Below, one piece after another: positions 50,801 to 59,408 of a DNA stretch of 64,000 bases. The notes below the pieces were generated by a model that was not told the DNA's origin, ran no database searches, and saw only the letters and a list, made by a program, of their open reading frames with translations. Source of the stretch: Burkholderiales bacterium (GTDB taxonomy: Bacteria; Pseudomonadota; Gammaproteobacteria; Burkholderiales; Usitatibacteraceae); NCBI GenBank assembly GCA_019634955.1, contig JAHCAK010000009.1, positions 38,507-102,506 on the forward strand, given 5' to 3'. Positions within the stretch are counted from its first letter, which is position 1; every line of letters starts with the position of its first letter. Made by a program: the position numbers and the translations under genes.

Positions 50801-53800
50801 ACGCCGGGCTTGAGGTCCACGCCGATGTACTCGAAGGCCTGCACCTGCTTCTCGGCGAGCGTGGCACGCTTGCCGATGTGCGATTCGGGCACCACCGAGC
50901 CGTTCACCTCGAGCCGCAGCGTCGCGCCCGCCGTTCCCTTCACGCGCACCGGGGCCTGCGCGAAGGCGACCGTGTCGCCGTCGGCGAGGCCGACGAAGCC
51001 CAGCGCGTTGTCCAGCCCGGGCACGAGCTTTTCCAGCGGCTCGAGGGCCGGGGCCGGCGCAGCGGCCGCCTGCGGGCGGGGCGGGGCCGGCGTCGGGCGA
51101 GCCGCGCCGGGCACTTCCAGCACCTGCGCATAGGGCGAAGTGCGCGAGCTGCCGGCGGGATCGGTGAGCGCCGGGGACGAACCGGGCGCGCCCGGCGGCG
51201 CGATGACGCCGCTCGCCGGCAGGGCCTTCACGTCGGGCACGACGCGCGCGTCGGTGGCGAGCTGCGCGCCGGCGAGCGAGGCGAGCGAATCCCCGTTGCC
51301 CATCGCGCGCGCCCTCTCCTTCACCGCATCGGCCACCGCCGGCGCGCAACCGGAGACGGCGAAGTCGCCGCGGTGCATCTCGCCCGCCTTGAGGTCCACG
51401 AGGCGGCTGCCGGCGTCGCCGAGGTGGCGGGCGGAGATGGGCGCGAGCCTCGCGCCGGCCGGCAGCGTGGTCGCGTCCACCTTGAGCGTGTGGCTGCGGT
51501 TGGAGAGCCCGTAGAAGCTGTAGCGGCCCTCGCCGTCGGTGACGACCCAGGTGCCGTCCTCGATGAGCAGGCGCACGCCCGGCACGCCCGCCTCGCCCGC
51601 GTCCTGCACGCCGTTGGCGTTGCAGTCGAGGAACACCTTGCCCAGCAGGAAGCCGCGGTCGCTGAAGACGCCGCCCTGCACCTCCACCTTCGCGGTGGCG
51701 ACGTTGGAGAGCGTGGTCGCGCCGCCGGCCGCGAACGAGGCCTGCACGCGGTTCACGCCGTCGCCCTGCATGGCGCCCGGGCCCACGCGCACGCGGTAGG
51801 TCACGGTGCGCTCCTCGCCACGCGTCATCGGCCCGAGGCCGAACACGAGGCGCGGGCCCGCGTTCGCCGGGGCGGCCAGCGTCGTGCCGGGGCTCCTCGC
51901 GCTGCCGGCCACGAAGGCGAAGCCGGCGGGCAGGTCGTCCACCAGGCGCACGCCCTCCCCGCCCAGCGCGTTGCCGGTGCCGTTCCTCACGCGCACCGTG
52001 TAGTCGACCAAGCCACCGAGGTCGACCACGGCGCGCGAGGCACTTTTCTGCACGAAGAGGCCGGACTGCGCCGCCGGGTCCACGGGAACGTCCACGACGA
52101 TGCCGTTGCCGCCGGAGGCGAAGGCGTTGCCATAGGAACCGCCGGTGGTCGGGCCCGTGGCGACGAGGTTGCGGCCGGCCACGAGCTGGAACCACGGCAC
52201 GCGCGACGGGGCCGCGTAGCCGTTGGGTGGCACGACGGTGACGCAGTAGCTGCCGGCCGGCGCGTCCGGGAAGGCGTAGCGCCCCGACCCGTCCGTCGTG
52301 GCCGGGTTGCCCGGCATCGCCACGGGAGAGCCGCACTGGCCGCCGGAGGCGGCACGAAGCGTCACCGCGGCGCCGGCCACGCCCTCGTTGGTGGCGCTGT
52401 CGAAGACGACGCCCACGGGCTCGGTCAGCGTGATCGTGGTGGCGATGCGCCGTCCGCAGCCGAGGATCTCCGCGTCCATCACGTCGAAGGCGCGGCCCTG
52501 CAGCGTGGCGTCGCCGGGCGTCACAGGCGGCGCTCGCACCGGCAGCCGCGGCGCGAGGAACACGCCGGTATCGGCGCCCGTCTCGGTCGCGGTGATTTCC
52601 TCGCGCTCGCCTCCGGGGCCCGTGATCACGATCGTGCGCGTCTCGATGGCGGCGGGCGCCGCGTTGCACGAGGGCGCGTCGGCGCGCAGCCACGCGTCGC
52701 CGCCGATCACGGCCCACAGCGTGGGCACCTGGTAGGTGTCGGTGGTGAAGTTGCGCAGCACGTCGACGGGCGTGACGCCCGCGGCCTGGTCGTCGACCAT
52801 CGTCGTGTCGACCACGCGCAGCGACCCGCCCGAGTCGCTCTCGATGGTGAGCGTCGTGCGGTTCGTCTCCACCAGCGCCTTCGCGCCCGCCTTCGCGGCG
52901 GCGGGCGGCGCGACCACCTCGACGAGGATGCGCAGGCCCCGCCCGGGCGCGAGCTTGTCCGTCCAGCCGGTCACGATGGGCGTGTCGGTGGGATCGACGG
53001 CGCCGGGAATCGACGCCCCGCCAGCCACGGCGTTGTCGATGTAGGCCGCCGAGGTCCACCCCGGCTGGCTGTCGGCGATGAACCCCACCACCACGCGCAC
53101 CGGTTCCTCGCAATTTCCGCGGTTCTCGAGGAAGTGCGCGTAGGTCACGCGCCGGCCCCACGCGCTCTGCGCCTCGTTGTCCGGCGTGAGCTGGATGCGG
53201 CAGCGCGAGGCCACCGCGGCCACGATGTCGTCGTCGGAGGCGCGCCGGCTGGGAGCCGTGGACGCCACGGCCGTCTTGGTGACGCGGTACTCGCCGGGCG
53301 GGGTCGTCGCGGGCAGCATCGCGCGCACGACGATGCGGTAGGTGTTGCCCGCGCCCACCGGCCCGGTGTCGGGGATGCCGTTGCCGTTGGTGTCGGCAAG
53401 CGGCGTCGTGCCGTCCGCCTGCAGCAGGGTGAGCGTCGTGCCCTGCGGGAAGGTGCTCCCGGAGAGCGTGATGTCGAAGGTCTCGCCGATCGTGCCGCGG
53501 TTGGCGAGCACGTTCGTGAAGACGACGGTCGAGCCCGGCTCCGCGAGCGGGATGCGCTCGCCGGTGAGCGTGAGGTCGATCGTCCCGGTGACGCGGTAGG
53601 TGGCGGCGTTGGTCTCGCGCGTGGCGAGCACGTTGCCCAGCCCGTCGGTCCAGGTGTACTGGGCCACGTTGGAGAGCACGCGCCCGGCCGGGATTCCCGG
53701 AAGCACTCGCATACGGAAGGTGAGTTCGCCCTTGTCCCCCGCGCCGAGCGTGCCGATGACCGCCTGCAGCCAGCCGGGGCGCGCGGCGCCGAAGTCGAAG

Positions 53801-54663
53801 GCGATCCCGGCCGGGTCGCCGCCCGCGGCGTCGGTGAGCGGCGCGCTTCCCGTCGCGCTCCAGCGGGCGCTGCCGGGCACGTAGGCGAAGCCTTCGGGGA
53901 TGCGGTCGAGGATCGTGAAGTCCCGCTTGCCCGAGGCCTCCGTGTTGGAGTTGGCGTAGCGGATCGTGACGAGGATCGACTCGCGCGGCGAAGGCCCCTC
54001 CTCGACGCTGAACGCCTTGAAGATCGACAGGCCCGACTGCACCGGGTTGGGCGGCGATTCCACCCAGATCGCGGCGGTGTCGATGTTCGAAAGGCGGCGT
54101 GCGCCGGGGAGCGAGCCCTGCGCGATCACCTCGATCACGTCCCAGCCGTCGTTGGGCGCGTTGGCCGGGGCCGTCCCGCGCACCACGAAGCGGAAGGACT
54201 GGCCGGGCGCGAGGGAGACGTAGGGCCCGACCGGAACGGCCGAATCGGGAACGCCGTCGCCGTCCGCGTCCGGCAGGATCACGAGGCCGCCGAGGTCGAA
54301 GGTGCCGGGCAGGTTCGCCACGGCCAGCGTGAAATCGTCGGTGAGCGTCCCGGTGTTGGTGAGAGTGTGCGGGAAATCCACCGTGCCGCCGGGAGCCATC
54401 TTGAGCACGCGGCCCTGCACCAGCGCGCCGTCGGGCGTTCCCACGGGCGCAGGCGCCGTGGTGAGCAGGACCGTGTTCGACTGGGCATTGAGCGTCGTGC
54501 CGGAGATGCTGCCGGATGCCGAGGCCTGGTTCGTGATCACCGTGCCGGCCGGCGGGGCAGCCGCCGTCGCCCCCGCGCACGCGAGCGCCGCCGCCGCGGC
54601 CGCGCGCGCGAGGCGCGCCAGCAGGCGGGCGAGGGTCGGGGCGAGTGCAACCATCGGTCTCAC
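47884..54663 (-). CDS. DUF11/SdrD-B/invasin-like protein with C-terminal outer-membrane beta-barrel
   Basis: 2259-aa envelope protein. A signal peptide (AAAAALACAGATAAAPP) follows a long basic start; GTG 54663 is used, but ATG 54654 is equally possible. Order: a short PAGTVITNQASASG segment, DUF11-type domains to about residue 720, a carboxypeptidase-regulatory/SdrD-B fold (GVVFDSATNEGVAGAAVTLR), another DUF11 domain, a second SdrD-B fold near 1000 (GKVFLDCNANGVQDAGEAGV), an invasin-like Big_1 domain near 1315 (GRTPARVVVKVQDENGVAVT), then about 800 residues of alternating amphipathic strands forming a large barrel ending VRLRYKF. An odd Ala/Arg-rich tail of about 25 residues follows the terminal Phe. 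Probable outer-membrane anchor or exporter for the operon partners. Confidence 0.82.
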   Translation of the reverse strand: MRPMVALAPTLARLLARLARAAAAAALACAGATAAAPPAGTVITNQASASGSISGTTLNAQSNTVLLTTAPAPVGTPDGALVQGRVLKMAPGGTVDFPHTLTNTGTLTDDFTLAVANLPGTFDLGGLVILPDADGDGVPDSAVPVGPYVSLAPGQSFRFVVRGTAPANAPNDGWDVIEVIAQGSLPGARRLSNIDTAAIWVESPPNPVQSGLSIFKAFSVEEGPSPRESILVTIRYANSNTEASGKRDFTILDRIPEGFAYVPGSARWSATGSAPLTDAAGGDPAGIAFDFGAARPGWLQAVIGTLGAGDKGELTFRMRVLPGIPAGRVLSNVAQYTWTDGLGNVLATRETNAATYRVTGTIDLTLTGERIPLAEPGSTVVFTNVLANRGTIGETFDITLSGSTFPQGTTLTLLQADGTTPLADTNGNGIPDTGPVGAGNTYRIVVRAMLPATTPPGEYRVTKTAVASTAPSRRASDDDIVAAVASRCRIQLTPDNEAQSAWGRRVTYAHFLENRGNCEEPVRVVVGFIADSQPGWTSAAYIDNAVAGGASIPGAVDPTDTPIVTGWTDKLAPGRGLRILVEVVAPPAAAKAGAKALVETNRTTLTIESDSGGSLRVVDTTMVDDQAAGVTPVDVLRNFTTDTYQVPTLWAVIGGDAWLRADAPSCNAAPAAIETRTIVITGPGGEREEITATETGADTGVFLAPRLPVRAPPVTPGDATLQGRAFDVMDAEILGCGRRIATTITLTEPVGVVFDSATNEGVAGAAVTLRAASGGQCGSPVAMPGNPATTDGSGRYAFPDAPAGSYCVTVVPPNGYAAPSRVPWFQLVAGRNLVATGPTTGGSYGNAFASGGNGIVVDVPVDPAAQSGLFVQKSASRAVVDLGGLVDYTVRVRNGTGNALGGEGVRLVDDLPAGFAFVAGSARSPGTTLAAPANAGPRLVFGLGPMTRGEERTVTYRVRVGPGAMQGDGVNRVQASFAAGGATTLSNVATAKVEVQGGVFSDRGFLLGKVFLDCNANGVQDAGEAGVPGVRLLIEDGTWVVTDGEGRYSFYGLSNRSHTLKVDATTLPAGARLAPISARHLGDAGSRLVDLKAGEMHRGDFAVSGCAPAVADAVKERARAMGNGDSLASLAGAQLATDARVVPDVKALPASGVIAPPGAPGSSPALTDPAGSSRTSPYAQVLEVPGAARPTPAPPRPQAAAAPAPALEPLEKLVPGLDNALGFVGLADGDTVAFAQAPVRVKGTAGATLRLEVNGSVVPESHIGKRATLAEKQVQAFEYIGVDLKPGVNELAVSQVDPFGNPRGKVAIRVTAPGKAARLLVEVPPEGAIADGRTPARVVVKVQDENGVAVTSRTPVTLSSSVGTWKVDDPDPAEPGVQAFVEGGRAEFALAPPLEPASTAIVVTSGTARAEARLDFLPELRPLIATGVIEGVLNLRNLDPRALVPARASDNFEQELRHFSRDWNGGKASAGARAAFYLKGRIKGDFLLTAAYDSDKDTRERLFRDIQPDEYYPVYGDSAVRGYDAQSTGRLYVRVDKGRSWLLAGDFTTQATGDVRRLSNYSRSLTGVKGHWENARASVNAFATRDTTRQVIEELRANGTSGPYQLGTQGALVNSEKVEIVTRDRNQPSIVLASLPQARFSDYEIEPLTGRILFRSPVASVDRDLNPVFVRVTYEVDQGGEEFWVGGVDAQVKVGERVEVGGTFVKDENPQKPFTLAGAHVAAKLGESTVVVAEVARTESGADGLAGDAARFEVKHESKDLKAQAFVARSDRAFDNPGAWVTQGRAEAGARAEYRLREGTQLRAEALRTEDLATGSVRDGAMAAVTQQLGRDFTVELGLRHAAEKGAASPVPPVAGSPAPQAMPDEVTTARARLTGKLPFAAGASVYGEAEVDVEEAGRRILAVGGEYALPNRGRLYGRHEFVSSITGPYGLNATERQNTSAIGVDFDYMKDGRVFSEYRIRDAMSGGDAEAAFGLKNLWTLAPGLRVGTTLERVHALSGTGQNENTAGAVALEYTANPLWKGTTRLELRDASTSESILFTVGLAAKMDRDWTALARNAYSLQRAKDGGAERLVERLQAGLAWRDSETNRWNALARVEHRLEQDDMQAGVQLKSATTLVSIHADWQPRRPFLVSGRYAAKWTTDKSNGLATRYRAQVVGARATWEFAPRWDIGFVTSLLVGETLDSRQYGLGLELGYLVTTNLWVSAGYNLLGYRDADLAGADYTAKGPYVRLRYKFDETLLDGVGAGPRRAAAAEAAR

Positions 54664-54723
54664 GAGTAGGTCTTCGGTTCGCGTCTTCGTTCTTCGCTGC
54701 CCCCTCGGGACGAAGGGACAGGG

Positions 54724-54754
54724 AAAAGCGGGGGTGCGGTCGCCCGCACCCCGC
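54724..54754 (-). terminator. rho-independent terminator after the 910-aa secreted protein gene
   Basis: On the minus strand a stem GCGGGGTGCG/CGCACCCCCGC (54745-54754 with 54728-54738, one bulged G), loop of six, then TTTT (54727-54724). It lies 63 bp after the 910-aa gene stop and about 60 bp before the barrel gene start, so the barrel and giant genes are either reached by partial read-through or have their own promoter. No good promoter was seen in the remaining 54664-54723. Confidence 0.8.
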
Positions 54755-54816
54755 GCAAGGTCACCCGGCGTCCGCGAGGGAGGTCGCCTCGGCCGGGTGG
54801 AGTGACACCGCTTGCG

Positions 54817-57549
54817 TCACGGATCGATCCGCACGCAGAAGGTCACGACCGCGCTCTGCGAGGGGGTGAGCGGCCCCACGTTCGCGCTGATCGTTCCCGT
54901 GAGCCCGTCGCCGGGCGAGCTGATCGCCCCGACGGTCGTCGCCGGCGCGCCGCAGCTGTTGCGCTGCCGCGTGTTGGCCGGGATGTTGTCGTTCACGACC
55001 ACGAGGGTGATGCCGGCCGCGGTCGAGTTGGTCGCCGTGATGCGGTAGGCGATGCACTGCCCCGGCGCCGTGGCCGGCCCGGACGGGATGGGCGCCGTCG
55101 AGTAGCCCGCGTGCGGGCCCGGGGCGGCGCAGGCGACCGCCACCTGCTCCTTCAGGAGCACGAGGCCATCGGTCACCGTCGTCGAGTCCGTCGCGGCGGC
55201 GGTGTTGGCGCCGCCGTTGTAGGTCGCCGTGATCGTCGTCACGTTGGCCGGGTCGGCGCCGACGGCCGAGCCGGGCGCGAACACGCGCACGAAGATCGCC
55301 GAGCTCGCGTTCACCGCCAGCGGGAAGGTCGTGGCGTTCGACACCAGGTTGGCGGGCACGTCGTCCACGCCCGGGTCGAAGGTGCCGTTGCCGTTGCCGT
55401 CGCGGTAGGCGACCGAGGTCCACCCCTGCGCCGAGCGCGAGTCCGTGAGGAAGGCGCCCGGGAAGGTGATGGTCTCGGAGACGTTGCCGAGGTTGGTGAG
55501 GACGTGCGTGTAGGTGACCGAGCCGCCCGGGAACGTCTGCTGCGTGTTGTTGGGCGTGAGGGTCACCGAGTGCACGGCGTTCACCGTGACGCGGTCGCGC
55601 TTCACGTCGGACACCGCGCCGTTGAGGGCCGAGGTCGCCGTGAAGTCGAGGTCGTAGTTGCCGGGCGCCGATTGGCCCGACGTCGTGGCCGGCAGCGTCA
55701 CTTCCGCGCAGATCAGCCGGTTGGCGCCCGCGTTGATGGTGCCCGTCGTCGTGAGGCTCGCGCCCACGGTGGAGCAGTTGCCCGCCCCGCCGTCGGCCCG
55801 GAACACCACCGACCAGCCGGCCGGCGTGCCCGCAGCCGACAGGTTGAACGAGTCGTTGATGGCGCCGGTGTTGTTCACGAAGAGCAGGAAGCGGCTCACC
55901 GTGGTCGACGTGGTCGACGGCGTGACGGTGTTGGTCGTGATGACCGTGGTGCCCGTCGTGCCGAAGCCCGTGGTCGCCTGGTTGCCGATCGCGGCCGTGC
56001 CCGCGGGCGCCGAGTCGGCGCGCGCGGTGTTGTTCGTGACGTCCACGGAGTTGGCCGTCACCGCCGTGAGGGTGTCGACCACCGTGTCGGTCTTCGTGTT
56101 GTCGAAGGTCGAGGTGGCGGTCTTGGTCACGGAGTACGGGCCGCCCGTGGCGCCCACCGGCAGCTGCACCCGCAGGATCACGCGGTAGCCGCAGCGCTGG
56201 TTGGCCGCGTCCGTCTCGAAGCCCGCGGCGCAGCCGCCGCTGTAGACGGGGATGGCCGGCGTCGTGTTGGCGATGAGCGAGGTCACGCCGTCCGACTGCA
56301 GCAGCGTGAAGGTCGAGCCCACGGGCCACGTGCCCTGCCCCGCGAGCGAGATCGCGAAGCTGTCGGCGGCGTTGCCGAGGTTCCAGATCACGTTGGTGAA
56401 GTTGATCGTGGAACCGGCGGCGGCCGCGGCGACCGTCACGGGCTCGCCCGTGCCGTTGGTGCTCACCGTGGTGGAGCCGTTGGCCACGACCTGCGCCGTC
56501 TGCACCACCTGGTAGCTCGCCGTGTTGGTGTTGGTGAGCGGCTGCGGGCTGGTGCCCCCGGTAAGGTAGGCGGCCGTGTTGTTGATGAAGCCCGGGGCGA
56601 CGCCCGCGTTGATCGACACCTGGAACGTGAGGGTGCCCGAGAAGCCGGCGGGGACCGTCGCGATGGTGGCGGTGACGCGGTTGGCCACCGTCACGCCGAA
56701 GTCGTAGACGATGCCGCCCTGGTCGTCGGCCGCGCCGAGGTCCGTGAGCACCGTGGCGCCCGTGACGCTCCAGCGGCCCGTGCCGCCGAGGTAGGTCATG
56801 CCCGCGGGGATCGCGTCGCGCAGCTCGAGGTTCGTGGCCGCGGCGCTGCCCGAGTTCGTGTACGACAGCGTCACGGTGATCGGGCCGGCGTTGGGCGACG
56901 GGCCGCTCGTGATCGACAGCGCCTTGTTCACGTTGACGGCGGCGTTGGCGACCGTCGTCGTGTCGAGGTTGGTGAGCGTGACGACCGGCGCGTTCGTGTC
57001 CGACACCGAGACGGTGATCGTGCCCGTGGTGCCGTTCACCGCGGTTCCAGGGACCGTTCCCGCCACGACGAAGCGGAAGATGCCGCCCGCCGCGATGGGG
57101 CCGCTCGTGGTGATCGCCGTGAAGTTGTCCGGCACGCCGTTGCCGTCGGCGTCGATGTAGTACGCGAGGCCCGTGTGCGTCACGGCGCCGCCCGTGGTGG
57201 GGGCGTTCAGCGCGTAGGTGTCGGTGCCGTTGCCGGTGTTGGTGATGGTGTGCGGGTAGTACACCGTCTGGCCGGCGGACGCGGTGCGCGCGCCATCGGC
57301 GGTGAGGGTGTAGGTCTTCACCTGCGACACCGTGGTCTGCACCAGGTTGGACGTCGCCGTGCGCGGCGTGCCGCCCGCGTCCGTGTAAGTCGCCGTGGCC
57401 TGGTTGCCGATCACGGCGCCGGCCGCGGGCGCGGCATGGGCCGGGCGCAGCGCCGCGGCGAGGATCGCCCCGGCGAAGAGCACGGCACAGGCCACGATCG
57501 CGGTGCGGAGGCGTTCGCCCCTGCGCCCGGTCTGCGTGACTGCTTTCAT
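54817..57549 (-). CDS. secreted DUF11-repeat protein
   Basis: 910-aa exported protein. ATG 57549 was chosen because AAGGAG stands six bases before it; upstream ATGs lack this spacing. The signal peptide is long (basic TQTGRRGERLR, hydrophobic AIVACAVLFAGAILAAAL, cut near AHA). The mature part starts PAAGAVIGNQATATYTDAGG, the same opening seen in the barrel protein, followed by five or so DUF11-like beta-sandwich domains and ending SQSAVVTFCVRIDP with no anchor. Two cysteine-bearing domains occur near residues 470-650 and at the end. Likely periplasmic or surface-exposed partner of the two downstream proteins. Confidence 0.83.
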   Translation of the reverse strand: MKAVTQTGRRGERLRTAIVACAVLFAGAILAAALRPAHAAPAAGAVIGNQATATYTDAGGTPRTATSNLVQTTVSQVKTYTLTADGARTASAGQTVYYPHTITNTGNGTDTYALNAPTTGGAVTHTGLAYYIDADGNGVPDNFTAITTSGPIAAGGIFRFVVAGTVPGTAVNGTTGTITVSVSDTNAPVVTLTNLDTTTVANAAVNVNKALSITSGPSPNAGPITVTLSYTNSGSAAATNLELRDAIPAGMTYLGGTGRWSVTGATVLTDLGAADDQGGIVYDFGVTVANRVTATIATVPAGFSGTLTFQVSINAGVAPGFINNTAAYLTGGTSPQPLTNTNTASYQVVQTAQVVANGSTTVSTNGTGEPVTVAAAAAGSTINFTNVIWNLGNAADSFAISLAGQGTWPVGSTFTLLQSDGVTSLIANTTPAIPVYSGGCAAGFETDAANQRCGYRVILRVQLPVGATGGPYSVTKTATSTFDNTKTDTVVDTLTAVTANSVDVTNNTARADSAPAGTAAIGNQATTGFGTTGTTVITTNTVTPSTTSTTVSRFLLFVNNTGAINDSFNLSAAGTPAGWSVVFRADGGAGNCSTVGASLTTTGTINAGANRLICAEVTLPATTSGQSAPGNYDLDFTATSALNGAVSDVKRDRVTVNAVHSVTLTPNNTQQTFPGGSVTYTHVLTNLGNVSETITFPGAFLTDSRSAQGWTSVAYRDGNGNGTFDPGVDDVPANLVSNATTFPLAVNASSAIFVRVFAPGSAVGADPANVTTITATYNGGANTAAATDSTTVTDGLVLLKEQVAVACAAPGPHAGYSTAPIPSGPATAPGQCIAYRITATNSTAAGITLVVVNDNIPANTRQRNSCGAPATTVGAISSPGDGLTGTISANVGPLTPSQSAVVTFCVRIDP

Positions 57550-57601
57550 TTGCATCTCCTTGTTTGAACTCATGGAATACGATCCTGGAAACGCGCGATT
57601 G

Positions 57602-57615
57602 CCGGCGCGCGCCGG
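57602..57615. other. 14-bp perfect palindrome CCGGCGCGCGCCGG
   Basis: Perfect self-complementary sequence in the 94-bp gap between the 174-aa gene stop and the 910-aa gene start. It can form a short hairpin in the transcript or bind a dimeric protein; no U-run follows. Confidence 0.5.
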
Positions 57616-57643
57616 TCTTTTCGGGGTCATCCGGTGCCGTGGG

Positions 57644-58168
57644 TCATGGCCTGCCTCCCTTGCTCCCCGGCTCACTCGGGGTCCTGTCGTCGACCACCCT
57701 GACGCGCGCCGTGAAGGCGAGCGCCTTGCCGCTGCCCAGCTCGCCTGCCGTCCAGCGCAGGTAGCGGTACTCGCGGTAGGGCACCTGTTCCTCGACCTGC
57801 CTGCCGTTTCGCGTGGCCATCCGCTTCAGGGGGATGGCGGCGAAGGTGCGTCCGTCCAGGCTCGCCTGCGCTTGCGCTGGGCGGGCCGTGCCGGGGACGA
57901 ATTCGGTGTCGGGCGGCACGGGCACCGTGGCCTGCAGGCCGGTGATGGGGCGCGTGCCGGTGTTGCGGTAGGTGGCGACGTACTCGATGACGTCGCCGGG
58001 CTTCACGGTGGCGGCATCGGCGAGCGTCTCGCGGCCATCGGCCACGACCACCTTGCGGGCCTCGAGGCGCGACTCGAGCGGGTCGGCCGCGCGCTGGGCG
58101 AGCGCCGCACCCGGCCCGAGGAGGGCGAGCGACAGCGCAAGGAGGGTTGCAGTCAGTGTTCGGGTCAT
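57644..58168 (-). CDS. small exported DUF11-domain protein
   Basis: 174-aa protein with a signal peptide (MTRTLTATLLALSLALLGPG, cut near ALAQ) and one beta-sandwich domain: KPGDVIEYVATYRNTGTRPITGLQATV (given as VIEYVATYRNTGTRPITGL) then VPPDTEFVPGTA, the DUF11 core. The end is Lys/Arg-rich. The ATG at 58168 was chosen over an upstream ATG because it starts a clean signal peptide behind GGAAG. First gene of the minus-strand surface locus; size suggests an accessory periplasmic factor. Role unknown. Confidence 0.82.
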   Translation of the reverse strand: MTRTLTATLLALSLALLGPGAALAQRAADPLESRLEARKVVVADGRETLADAATVKPGDVIEYVATYRNTGTRPITGLQATVPVPPDTEFVPGTARPAQAQASLDGRTFAAIPLKRMATRNGRQVEEQVPYREYRYLRWTAGELGSGKALAFTARVRVVDDRTPSEPGSKGGRP

Positions 58169-58292
58169 CTTCCACTCTCCATTCAGGGTTCTCGCCGGCG
58201 GGCAGTCACGGCCTGCCGGGCGCAATGCGGCAACTCTGGAATTGTCGGCGGCGGCATGCGCCGGGTCTTGTGAAGGGCGGCACAAATCGCCG

Positions 58293-58324
58293 CGGCCGCG
58301 CTTTACAGGCGCAACACGCGGCCG
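58293..58324. other. hairpin between the TetR gene and the surface locus
   Basis: Perfect 8-bp arms CGGCCGCG (58293-58300) and CGCGGCCG (58317-58324) around a 16-nt loop, in the 174-bp gap before the 174-aa gene. It may end the TetR transcript. No confident promoter for the surface locus was identified in this gap. Confidence 0.4.
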
Positions 58325-58342
58325 GGGCGCGGTGCGCGGCCC

Positions 58343-59155
58343 TCACTTGGGACCCCGGCCGACGGGACGGGCCTTGGGGGCCCTGCGGACCTTCGGGTGC
58401 GTCCCGCGCGGAAGCTTCGCGGCGCTGGCCACCGGCCGGCCGGGCTCGCCCTCGCGTTGGCGGCGCACCTCGCGCATGGCGGCGATGGCCGAGGCGGCGA
58501 TGTGGTCGGCAAGGCGGTCGATCCGGCGCGGGCCGGCCGCCAGCGCCGGGAACTGCAGCTCGAACATGCGCCGGCCGAACAGGAAGAAGACCCACTGGGA
58601 AGCCGCCGAGAGGGCGCAGAGCGAGACGTCCTCGTCGGTCGCCGCGGGGCCGAGGATCGCGCGCACGATCTCCTCCAGGCGCGCCCACTGCGGCCCGGTG
58701 ACGCCGCGCACGATCTGGCCGAGCGCCGGCGTCGGGTCGAGCAACTCGTGGGCGATGATGCGGCTCAGCGGCGAGGAACTCGCGGCGCCGAGGTAACGCT
58801 CGAGCATCACGCGCGCGAAGGCGCGCAGCTGGTCCTGGGGCGGCAGCGCCCGCAGCTCCGGGGAATCGACGGGGGAATCGTCACGCGCCTGGCGCGCGAG
58901 TTGGGCGAGGGTCGCCTGGTAGAGCCCTTCCTTGCCGCCGAAGTGGTAATTGACCGCCGCGAGATTGGCACCGGCCGCGTCGACGATGTCCCGCACGCGC
59001 GCGGCCTCGTAGCCGTGCAGGGCGAACTCGTGTGCGGCGGCCTCCAGCAGCCGTCGCGCCGTTGCGGCCTCGGTTGCCTGGAGCGCGCCCGGCCGTCCGA
59101 TAGGGGGCAAGAAAAGTCCGTTTGAAAAGCCTGTTTGAAACGGATTTTCACCCAT
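58343..59155 (-). CDS. TetR-family regulator, CerR-type C-terminal domain
   Basis: 270-aa repressor. Helix-turn-helix at about residues 35-80 (ATARRLLEAAAHEFALHGYE, then DIVDAAGANLAAVNYHFGGKEGLY). The C-terminal ligand domain (AFARVMLERYLGAASSSPLSRIIAHEL) matches the CerR/YbiH group, and is followed by a basic tail. ATG 59155 follows a purine-rich stretch; TTG at about 59107 would remove 16 residues and free a 28-bp palindrome upstream as operator. It precedes the surface locus on the same strand, so it may control that locus, but TetR regulators of this group often control exporters. Confidence 0.87.
   Translation of the reverse strand: MGENPFQTGFSNGLFLPPIGRPGALQATEAATARRLLEAAAHEFALHGYEAARVRDIVDAAGANLAAVNYHFGGKEGLYQATLAQLARQARDDSPVDSPELRALPPQDQLRAFARVMLERYLGAASSSPLSRIIAHELLDPTPALGQIVRGVTGPQWARLEEIVRAILGPAATDEDVSLCALSAASQWVFFLFGRRMFELQFPALAAGPRRIDRLADHIAASAIAAMREVRRQREGEPGRPVASAAKLPRGTHPKVRRAPKARPVGRGPK
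59117..59144. promoter_or_regulatory. palindromic operator candidate at the TetR gene start
   Basis: Inverted repeat TCCGTTTGAAA (59117-59127) and TTTGAAACGGA (59134-59144), one mismatch pair, six-base centre. It lies inside the first codons of the TetR gene as called from ATG 59155, or directly upstream if TTG 59107 is the real start. Size and form fit a TetR-family operator for autoregulation. Confidence 0.5.
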
Positions 59156-59260
59156 TCCCCCCCGCTTTCAAAGGGATTTCGCCCGCAAAAGATCGCAAAA
59201 ACCGGTGCAGGGGAACCCCGAAAGCCCGAAGCCCGGCAGGAACCGGGCTTCGGGGGATGG

Positions 59261-59351
<91 letters not shown>

Positions 59352-59408
59352 GGGGCGACGCGAAGGGCGCGATTATAGCCGACCGGCGCGCCGATTTCGA
59401 CCCGGCGT

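Noticed and set aside
48100..54669. Long plus-strand and extra minus-strand frames over the barrel gene
   Set aside because: Compositionally extreme (Arg, His, Ala, Gly) with no recognisable fold; only the 47884-54663 frame gives a signal peptide, DUF11, SdrD-B and barrel sequence.
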